From assembly GCA_964450435.1 (NCBI GenBank), contig CAYVCX010000084.1, forward strand, positions 1-9,933: 9,933 nt of DNA, written 5' to 3'. Made by a program: the position numbers and the translations under genes. Below are positions 1 through 6,951 of this stretch, one piece after another (position 1 is the first letter of the stretch; each line of letters opens with the position of its first letter). The DNA is from SKLM01 sp964450435. Lineage in GTDB: Bacteria; Chloroflexota; Anaerolineae; B4-G1. The notes below the pieces were generated by a model, which was given only the letters and a program-made list of their open reading frames with translations, searched no databases and had not been told where the DNA came from.

Positions 1-71
1 AGAGGAGACGGTCGGCACCCTGTCAACCCAGAGAGGAAGGGGCCCGAGAGGAGGCCAGGGGAGAAGCTTGG

Positions 72-84
72 CTGGCGGGGCCAG
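72..84 (-). terminator. Weak hairpin downstream of the RNB exoribonuclease gene
   Basis: A perfect 5-bp inverted repeat, CTGGC-GGG-GCCAG, lies about 40 bases past the stop codon of the minus-strand exoribonuclease gene. No T-run follows it on the minus strand, so it is not a convincing intrinsic terminator and could simply be GC-rich chance pairing. Further left, bases 21-26 read TTGACA on the minus strand, a perfect -35 hexamer. Its matching -10 would fall at or beyond the window edge, so a leftward promoter there cannot be judged. Nothing else was recognised in bases 1-125. Confidence 0.2.
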
Positions 85-125
85 TCACCACAGGAATCCC
101 GGGATCCATCAGCAGTGACAAGGGA

Positions 126-1970
126 TCAGACCAATCGAAACGTCGCCCGCAGCGTGGGCAGATCAACATCGGTCACCTGAAGCTGCGCCGTGCTGTTCAG
201 AGACCAATCCTGTGGCAGCTGCATCTGGGTCTGCAGGCCGAGCTCGGGGATCAGTAGCCTTCCGCGGCGATCCCACTTGTCGACGAGAACGCCCTCGCCG
301 CGCCAGTCGGGATGCTGGAGCAAGTAGACGAGGGTCCAGTGTTTCTCCGCCAGCCGCTCGGCGTGGCTCACGCTGCCCGCCACCGCCTCGGCGGCGCCAA
401 TGCGCTCCATGAGCTCACCGGTGCTCAGCAGAGCCGTACCTTGGAGGTGAGCCCGAAGTTGCTGATGGACCACCAGGTCGAGATAGCGGCGCAACGGACT
501 GGTGGCCTGGACGTAGCAATCGAGCCCCAAGCCGGCGTGGCGGCCGCGCAGGATACTGTATTCGCTACGACTCATGTGCCGGATGAGGGCAAACATCCCG
601 GCCAGGTCATCGGATCGCTGATCGGTATCCGGCGGGGGCTGGGTAGCATGGGGCAAGGGGATTCCCTCCTCCAGGGCGAAACGAGCCGAGGCCTGGCCGG
701 CCATCAGCATCGCCTCTCGCACAAGAGCGCGACTCCTCAAGGGCGGCAGCGGCCGGATGCTTACCCGGCCGTCGACGACGCGGACGCTCACTTCCGGCAT
801 CTCAATGCGAACCGCCCCGTTCTCGTTACGGTATGCCTCGAAGTCCCGGGCCAACTGATACAGGTCACGGAGAGGGCGTTCATCTAGCCGGGTCTCGGCC
901 TCCTCGTAGGTGAGCCGCGTTACGCGCACGCGACTGGGCACGAGCTCCGTCAGGGTAACCTCACCGCCGTCACCCAAATCCAAGGCGAAGGAGAGTGCGG
1001 GCGAGATCTCGTCGAGGCCCATCGCCAGCTTTCGAGCGGCCTGCGGGGGCAGCATGGGTACCTGGCCATCGGGCAGGTAGAGGGTGGCTCCGCGAGCGCG
1101 GGCCTCCAAATCCACCGGGCTGCCGGGGGAGACCAGGGCAGCCACGTCGGCCACGTGCACCCAGAGTCGGCGCCCGTCAGAGGTGGTCTCCAAACTAATC
1201 GCATCATCGGGGTCGGTGCTGCCTTCATCGTCAATGGCAAAGGCCGGGAGGTGCGTGAGGTCCCGGCGCTGTTCCTCCGGCAACGGGGGGAGCGCGGCCG
1301 CGGGCGGCGAGGTGGGAAGCCCCAGGCGCTCGGGGTAGGGAACCACAGTGTGGTCCCAGTAGCCGAGCTGGAGCAAGAGAGCGTGGGCGTTCTCAGGGGT
1401 CTCCGCCCGGCCCAGCTCGTCGAGCACGCGGCTACGATCGGTCTGTCCGAGAGCCAGCCGCTCCACCTCGGCAAGGTAGCGAGCATCCTCGGAGGCGAAG
1501 TCACCCCCGCGCGCGCGCTCCAAGAACTCGTCCCAGGCTTTCCGCTCGGCAGCGCGAGCCTCACGTCGTGCCTGTTCCTCGGCCACCTCACCAGCGGTCC
1601 GAGCCACGATCTGCCGAGGGTTCCCACCGAAGTAGAGGCCGTCGACGACCCATTGCCACGCCGCCCAGGCGGCAGCCGGCGTGTAGGCGCCATACGCGAG
1701 CTCAGTCAACTCCGGCAGGGTCGTCTCAGAGCCGCTGAGCAGCTCCCAGGCGATTTCCATCTCACCGGCGGGAGGATCAAGTTGGTCAGGAGACTCGACG
1801 GGGCCGGGATGAAGAAGATCAATGTCCTTGGGGCGGACCCGGAGCGTCTCGCCGTCGGGCAAGGAGATGGTTATCTTCTTGCGCCCGACAGACGTCACAC
1901 GCGCAGGATCCTGCTTGTAGAGGACGAGACTCCCCTTGCGGAACTCGCTCCCGGTCGTCCTGGGTGACAT
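126..1970 (-). CDS. RNase II-type (RNB domain) 3'-5' exoribonuclease, Zam/cyanobacterial-like
   Basis: Predicted cytoplasmic processive 3'-5' exoribonuclease of 614 aa acting in RNA turnover. The RNB catalytic domain spans about residues 240-550. Its metal-binding motif AIDDEGSTDPDDA (245-257) gives D247, D253, D255 and D256, the spacing of the four catalytic aspartates of E. coli RNase II (D201, D207, D209, D210). The second core motif, TSPLRRYLDLVVH (490-502), carries the conserved arginines near the active site. The N-terminus (about 8-55) looks like a small beta-barrel/KOW-like module, followed by a mostly helical segment (95-215) with a charged stretch at 128-154, instead of the two cold-shock domains of proteobacterial RNase II/R. 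The C-terminus (about 555-614) looks like a short S1-like OB fold. This architecture resembles the cyanobacterial/plastid RNase II (Zam) branch. The ATG at 1970 is supported by GGAGG five bases upstream. The gene is transcribed alone, divergently from argH. The family is certain; the subfamily is inferred by eye. Confidence 0.93.
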   Translation of the reverse strand: MSPRTTGSEFRKGSLVLYKQDPARVTSVGRKKITISLPDGETLRVRPKDIDLLHPGPVESPDQLDPPAGEMEIAWELLSGSETTLPELTELAYGAYTPAAAWAAWQWVVDGLYFGGNPRQIVARTAGEVAEEQARREARAAERKAWDEFLERARGGDFASEDARYLAEVERLALGQTDRSRVLDELGRAETPENAHALLLQLGYWDHTVVPYPERLGLPTSPPAAALPPLPEEQRRDLTHLPAFAIDDEGSTDPDDAISLETTSDGRRLWVHVADVAALVSPGSPVDLEARARGATLYLPDGQVPMLPPQAARKLAMGLDEISPALSFALDLGDGGEVTLTELVPSRVRVTRLTYEEAETRLDERPLRDLYQLARDFEAYRNENGAVRIEMPEVSVRVVDGRVSIRPLPPLRSRALVREAMLMAGQASARFALEEGIPLPHATQPPPDTDQRSDDLAGMFALIRHMSRSEYSILRGRHAGLGLDCYVQATSPLRRYLDLVVHQQLRAHLQGTALLSTGELMERIGAAEAVAGSVSHAERLAEKHWTLVYLLQHPDWRGEGVLVDKWDRRGRLLIPELGLQTQMQLPQDWSLNSTAQLQVTDVDLPTLRATFRLV

Positions 1971-2020
1971 TCATTCCTCCGGTGGTGACGACGGCCGTCG
2001 GTGAGGTGGATTGAGACGTA

Positions 2021-2049
2021 ATGGTATCACGGTCGTTGGGCGGGTGCAA
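2021..2049 (-). promoter_or_regulatory. Probable sigma70-type promoter of the RNB exoribonuclease gene
   Basis: Read on the minus strand, TTGCAC (2049-2044) and TACCAT (2026-2021) are separated by 17 bases. The -10 is preceded by TGA, giving an extended -10 (TGn). Transcription would start near 2014, leaving a 5' UTR of about 45 nt with a Shine-Dalgarno sequence before the ATG at 1970. The -35 matches consensus only in TTG, so the extended -10 probably carries most of the recognition. This is a consensus match only. Confidence 0.45.
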
Positions 2050-2667
2050 CTATTCGACGGCGGGCCTTGCACGGCCGAATCGGCGACTAGAGGCCCCTAC
2101 TTCGGTTATTTGGGGGAAGCGGGCAGCGCAGAGGAGGGTGGATTCCGAGGTGTTTGGAGTGCGAAAGACAGAAAAAGGAACGGGCTTTGCGCACCGGTCT
2201 GAGGAAACGCCAGGGGGATACCAGCGGGTGTCGGCATGTGTCTGGGAGCTCGCCGGCCGGCGGTTGGCCTGGAACAGCAGACTCCGGAACCCTAACCAGC
2301 AAAGACCTTCGAAGTCTCCAAGGTAGCGACTCGCAGCCCATCCCTCTCACTCCAACAAGCGCCAGAAACGCGCTAGCTGCAGCCACGAGGAGTCCGGCCG
2401 TAGCCGGGTTAGCGACGGGGCGGGCGCGCGAGATTCCTCCACTCCCCTCCGCGATGCTTCGCTCCGGTCGGAATGACGACCCCGGAGGGGATTGCAGCGT
2501 CGGGCAGTCGGGTTGCCCGTCGGCTTGTGGGGCTGTCTTCCTTCTGGCGGCAGGGGAGGGCCCGGAGGAAGATGGGGAAGTGAGTGGTTCGCGACAGGCC
2601 GGCCACACAGAGTCCCACAGCAGCCACCTGTGACCGGTCCTCGGGGCAGCGCCCATCGCCCTGGCAC
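2050..2667. other. Non-coding intergenic stretch with clustered small palindromes
   Basis: I see no credible gene in this roughly 620-base stretch between the two divergent promoters. Open frames exist on both strands, but their translations have no family resemblance and run through a palindromic repeat. Besides the repeat at 2432-2478 there are three perfect small stems: AGCGC/GCGCT (2358-2362 with 2370-2374), CCGGC/GCCGG with a 4-base loop (2394-2398 with 2403-2407), and CGGGCA/TGCCCG with a 7-base loop (2501-2506 with 2514-2519). None has a T-tract, so they are not obvious terminators. No tRNA, T-box or RNase P RNA signature was recognised. A structured RNA cannot be excluded by eye. Confidence 0.5.
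2432..2478. repeat. REP-like dispersed palindromic repeat (GTCATTCCG...GGAATCTCG type)
   Basis: The outer arms ATTCC (2433-2437) and GGAAT (2470-2474) are complementary, and an inner hairpin GCGA/TCGC (2451-2454 with 2459-2462) closes the centre. Read on the reverse strand, the element begins GTCATTCCGACCGGAGCGAA and ends GGAGGAATCTCG. This closely resembles a widespread class of intergenic palindromes (GTCATTCCGAGCGAAGCGAGGAATCTC and variants) found in many copies in diverse bacterial genomes, including Chloroflexota. The resemblance is recalled, not searched. Only one copy is present in the window, so its multi-copy nature here is inferred. Confidence 0.6.
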
Positions 2668-2695
2668 TTGACAAGGGTAGGTTGTATGCTAGTCT
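2668..2695 (+). promoter_or_regulatory. Sigma70-type promoter of argH
   Basis: A perfect -35 hexamer TTGACA (2668-2673) is followed after 16 bases by TAGTCT (2690-2695). The -10 keeps the important T1, A2 and T6 and is preceded by TGC, an extended -10. The expected transcription start is near 2702, giving an argH leader of about 98 nt. This is the strongest promoter-like sequence in the left half of the window. Confidence 0.6.
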
Positions 2696-2700
2696 GTCGG

Positions 2701-2799
2701 CGTCGCGCTCATGGCATGCGACGTTATTTGAAGGCGACTTGATGGCTACAGACGGTCAGATCTATTCTGACCAGTTCCAAATGTGGGAGGCGAGTCAGC
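2701..2799 (+). promoter_or_regulatory. Structured 5' leader of argH with two hairpins
   Basis: The first stem is CGTCGC (2701-2706) with GCGACG (2718-2723), perfect over 6 bp with an 11-base loop and followed by GTTATTTG-like sequence. The second is GGTCAGA (2754-2760) with TCTGACC (2766-2772), perfect over 7 bp with a 5-base loop. It ends 12 bases before the GGGAGG Shine-Dalgarno (2785-2790), which is 9 bases from the argH ATG. The 5' strand of the first stem (GTCGC) could pair instead with a second GCGAC at 2734-2738, giving two mutually exclusive folds. No ArgR operator was recognised. The hairpins are seen in the sequence; any role in control is inferred. Confidence 0.4.
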
Positions 2800-4176
<1,377 letters not shown>

Positions 4177-4330
4177 ATCACCAGCGCCGGTTGAAGCGTG
4201 CGACGTGGACACTCAGCGCCCGCTGGGCCCACAGTGCGGCCAGGGCACGGCCACAGGGGGGTCCCAGGCCGCAGCGGCGTCAGCCACGGCGATCAGAGCA
4301 GAGGGACCCGCAGCATGCAGCCCGGGAAGG

Positions 4331-5062
4331 TCAAGAGGCGCGATCAAGGATGGCGAAGAGGCTGAGATCCCCCTCGCGGCCGCCAGCCCGAAATGTCTCC
4401 CGAACAACGAAGCCGGTCGCGGCGGCGAGCTGATCGATCTCCTCCTCATCCACCGCGTGACAGTAACGAAGACCCCTCCCGCCGCGCTTCCAGTCGAGCA
4501 GGTAGTCACCAGGATCCAAATCGCTCTCATCAAGGCCGACCTCATCCCAGGCCACGATCTTGCGGCGCATGCGGCGGTGCGCCAGGAAGCGCCAAGTGGA
4601 AAGGATCACAAACCCCCTGCCCTTGAGAACTGTCGCAACTCCATGCAACACCTGAGCTCGGAGGTCGAAGTCCGGGATGTGATGCAAGACAGCGAGCACC
4701 ACTACACAGTCATAAGGCGCGCAGGGGAGATCCTGGGTCCAATCCCGCTGCGTGACATCACGCACTCGAAAGGCTACGTGGGTTCGCGGGAGCTGTCCTG
4801 CCCGGGTGCGGGCCTCACCGATCAACTCGGGGATGGCATCGACACCGACATACGTCGACCCGGGCCGCTCTTGATCAAGGAGCAAGGCCAGCCGCCCGTT
4901 ACCGCAGCCGACATCCAATATCCTTGCACGGTGAGGTAGATACGGTAGAATAGATGTGAGAGCAGGGTCTGAGATAGACCGGCTGGCGGCGAAATGGTCG
5001 GCGAAGCTCGCGTAGAAGCTCCGATTCACAGCAAGCAGCCTCTCGATGATCTCACGGTCCAT
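4331..5062 (-). CDS. Trm9/ALKBH8-like SAM-dependent methyltransferase, probable tRNA wobble-uridine modifier
   Basis: Class I (Rossmann-fold) SAM methyltransferase of 243 aa. Motif I is ILDVGCGNGR (48-57), the acidic residue ending beta-2 is D75 (YVGVDAI), and the beta-4 region is VVVLAVLHHIPD (120-131). Several features resemble yeast Trm9: NRSFYASFADHFAASR near the start (Trm9 has VYNEIAPHFSQTR), GCGNG, AVLHH (Trm9 AVVHH), a DYLLDW segment near 186, then LRYCHAVDEEEI (198-209; Trm9 YRYYHLYREGEL). Trm9 methylates cm5U34 of tRNA to mcm5U. The divergent neighbour is Elp3, the enzyme that makes cm5U, which supports this role. The ORF can be extended to a TTG at 5083, but that codon lies upstream of a perfect TATAAT box, so the ATG at 5062 is preferred; there is no Shine-Dalgarno sequence. 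The methyltransferase fold is certain. The Trm9-like assignment is by eye and a different small-molecule substrate is possible. Confidence 0.85.
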   Translation of the reverse strand: MDREIIERLLAVNRSFYASFADHFAASRSISDPALTSILPYLPHRARILDVGCGNGRLALLLDQERPGSTYVGVDAIPELIGEARTRAGQLPRTHVAFRVRDVTQRDWTQDLPCAPYDCVVVLAVLHHIPDFDLRAQVLHGVATVLKGRGFVILSTWRFLAHRRMRRKIVAWDEVGLDESDLDPGDYLLDWKRGGRGLRYCHAVDEEEIDQLAAATGFVVRETFRAGGREGDLSLFAILDRAS

Positions 5063-5068
5063 AGAGGG

Positions 5069-5096
5069 ATTATAGCCGGTCAAGGCTCACAGACAA
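5069..5096 (-). promoter_or_regulatory. Promoter of the methyltransferase gene, implying a leaderless mRNA
   Basis: On the minus strand, TTGTCT (5096-5091; four of six -35 matches) is followed after 16 bases by a perfect TATAAT (5074-5069). Exactly six bases separate the -10 from the ATG at 5062-5060, so transcription should start at or next to the A of that ATG. This is the spacing of leaderless genes in Deinococcus and Actinobacteria. The absence of a purine-rich ribosome-binding site fits. The box also rules against the alternative TTG start at 5083. Confidence 0.6.
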
Positions 5097-5192
5097 ACGG
5101 CTGCAGAGCAGCATGGACAGACGAGTTTGCGGATGCATGTTACGCCCGGCGCGCGTGACGAACAAGAGACAGAGAGCGTGAGACGGAAGACG

Positions 5193-6806
5193 ATGGACGA
5201 GACGAATAGGCCGTCGGAGGTAGAGAAGCGGTCGTCGGACCTGGACCAGCACGAGGCCGTGGTGGTCGACATACTCGACAAGGTCCGCAGCGCCGGGGAT
5301 CTATCACAGCGAGAGCTGTCCAAGATCATGCGGAACCACACGCTGCCTAACGGCGACATGCTTTCCAAGGATCGGATCATCAGGGGCTATCGGGCATTGT
5401 GTGAGAGGGAGGGCCGCCCGGTGGACACAGAGATGGTGCGTCGCCTGCGGGTAAAGCCGACGCGGACAATCTCGGGCGTGGCGCCGGTGGCAGTGCTGAC
5501 CAAACCGCATCCGTGCCCCGGTGAATGCATTTTCTGCCCGGAGCCGACCGGGATGCCGAAGAGCTACCTGCCGGACGAGCCCGGCGCGATGCGGGGTGCC
5601 GCTCACGAATTCGACCCGTACGATCAGACGGTCAGTAGGATCGCGGCGCTGCGCCAGATCGGGCACAGTGTAGACAAGATCGAGTTGTTGATCCTGGGAG
5701 GCTCTTGGTCGGCTTATCCCGACGAATATCAGGAGTGGTTTGTGACCCGCTGCCTGGACGGCATGAATGGAGTCGACGCGGACTCCCTGGAGGAAGCTCA
5801 GCGACTCAACGAGAAGGCCGAGTGCCGGAACGTCGGACTGGTGATCGAAACGCGACCGGATTTGATCACGTCGGCCGAGGTTCGCCGTCTGCGGCGGTTG
5901 GGGGCGACGAAGGTGCAGTTAGGCGTCCAGAGCCTGCACGACGAGATCCTAGCCCTGAACAAGCGGGGACACACGGTGGCGGACACGCACCGGGCGATCC
6001 GTCTGCTCCGTCTGGGCGGGTTCAAGATCGTCGTCCACTGGATGCCCAATCTGCTGGGCGCCACGCCGGAGAGCGACCTGGAGGACTTCCGGCGGCTGTG
6101 GGCGCGGGCTGCACGGCCCGACGAATTGAAGATCTACCCCACCGCGCTTCTGAGGGACACAGAGTTGTACGGGTGGTGGCGGCGCGGGGAGTTCCAGCCT
6201 TACGACGAGGAGACGATGGTGGAACTGCTCTCAAGCTGCAAGACACTGATCCCGCCATACTGCCGGGTCAACCGGCTGATGCGGGATATCCCAGCACCCA
6301 ATATCGTGGCCGGGGTGAAGAAATCGAACCTGCGTCAGATCGTGCAGCAGCGGATGGCGCGAGAGGGCACGACGTGCCAATGCATCCGGTGTCGCGAAGT
6401 GCGGGGGGAGCCGACTGACGCTGAGGCTGTACGCCTGGCGCGCACGGAATATGAGACGGACGGCACGCGCGAGGTATTTCTGGAATGGCTGACGCCAGGA
6501 GGAGAGCTCGTGGGATTCTTGCGTCTTTCGCTTCCCGAGCTCGAGCTGCTCGCGGACGAGCTACAAGGCTGCGCGATGATCCGCGAGCTACACGTTTACG
6601 GGCCGGCGGTGGGGCTGGGGGACGAGGTTGAGTCCGCTCCGCAGCACGCGGGGCTAGGCACCCGACTCACCGAAGAGGCGAAACGAATAGCGCGACAGGA
6701 AGGATACGAGCGCCTAGCAGTGATCGCAGCCGTGGGCACGCGACCGTACTACCGGGAGCGGGGCTTCGAATCGGGTGAGCTCTACATGATTGCCTCCCTG
6801 GACTGA
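5193..6806 (+). CDS. elp3: Elp3: radical SAM/GNAT tRNA uridine-34 carboxymethyltransferase
   Basis: Single-protein bacterial/archaeal-type Elp3, which uses acetyl-CoA and radical SAM chemistry to build 5-carboxymethyluridine at tRNA wobble U34. In the 537 aa form, the [4Fe-4S] motif CPGECIFCPEP gives C108, C112 and C115 (CX3CX2C). The radical SAM barrel follows with ILGGSWSAYP (168-177), GLVIETRPD (215-223) and VQLGVQSLHDEIL (241-253). The tRNA-binding/zinc region contains YCRVNRLMRDIPAPN (356-370) and CQCIRCREV (395-403). The C-terminal GNAT domain (about 425-537) has LHVYGPAVGLG (466-476), the acetyl-CoA loop QHAGLGTRL (484-492) and GTRPYYRERGF (515-525). The domain set looks complete. The start is uncertain: the frame also has a GTG at 5178, an ATG at 5133 and a TTG at 5127. 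I prefer the ATG at 5193 because a possible promoter (TGGACA at 5114-5119, weak -10 near 5138) lies upstream of it, although its GGAAG is only three bases away. It is divergent from the Trm9-like methyltransferase. Confidence 0.95.
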   Translation: MDETNRPSEVEKRSSDLDQHEAVVVDILDKVRSAGDLSQRELSKIMRNHTLPNGDMLSKDRIIRGYRALCEREGRPVDTEMVRRLRVKPTRTISGVAPVAVLTKPHPCPGECIFCPEPTGMPKSYLPDEPGAMRGAAHEFDPYDQTVSRIAALRQIGHSVDKIELLILGGSWSAYPDEYQEWFVTRCLDGMNGVDADSLEEAQRLNEKAECRNVGLVIETRPDLITSAEVRRLRRLGATKVQLGVQSLHDEILALNKRGHTVADTHRAIRLLRLGGFKIVVHWMPNLLGATPESDLEDFRRLWARAARPDELKIYPTALLRDTELYGWWRRGEFQPYDEETMVELLSSCKTLIPPYCRVNRLMRDIPAPNIVAGVKKSNLRQIVQQRMAREGTTCQCIRCREVRGEPTDAEAVRLARTEYETDGTREVFLEWLTPGGELVGFLRLSLPELELLADELQGCAMIRELHVYGPAVGLGDEVESAPQHAGLGTRLTEEAKRIARQEGYERLAVIAAVGTRPYYRERGFESGELYMIASLD

Positions 6807-6951
6807 GTGCAGGTCAAGCAGTGGAATCGGTCCACAATCCCCACAACCAAGAGCTGCCATACAGCCTCACCCACCCGGGACAACGGCTGACCGCAGCGGC
6901 AAGTGCACCCAGCCCGCAGCCCACCAGGCCACGGCCCAATCAGGAGGCCCG

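Noticed and set aside
1155..1967. Long plus-strand open frame antisense to the exoribonuclease
   Set aside because: It is a shadow of the RNB gene in GC-rich DNA. Its translation shows no domain, while the minus-strand frame has intact catalytic motifs, a Shine-Dalgarno sequence and a promoter.
2050..2667. RNase P RNA, T-box or tRNA in the intergenic region
   Set aside because: I looked for the GAGGAAAGTCC-type RNase P core, a T-box bulge and tRNA T-loop motifs and found none.
2087..2674. Minus-strand frame of about 195 codons and a plus-strand frame of 159 codons (2154-2633) in the intergenic region
   Set aside because: Both run through the palindromic repeat, have low-complexity Pro/Arg/Ser-rich translations, and overlap the argH promoter or lack good ribosome-binding sites. 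No family resemblance was seen.
4177..4330. Possible bidirectional terminator between argH and the convergent methyltransferase
   Set aside because: The GGCC-rich sequence can form short stems, but none is followed by a T-run on either strand, so no terminator could be supported.
4205..4939. 244-codon plus-strand frame opposite the methyltransferase
   Set aside because: Antisense shadow of the methyltransferase gene, which has clear SAM-binding motifs and a consensus promoter. The plus-strand product has no recognisable features.
6790..6951. 54-codon N-terminal extension of LarA overlapping the end of elp3
   Set aside because: The extension is Pro/Gln-rich and unlike LarA, whereas AGGAGG directly precedes the ATG at 6952 and the resulting length and residue spacing match characterised LarA.
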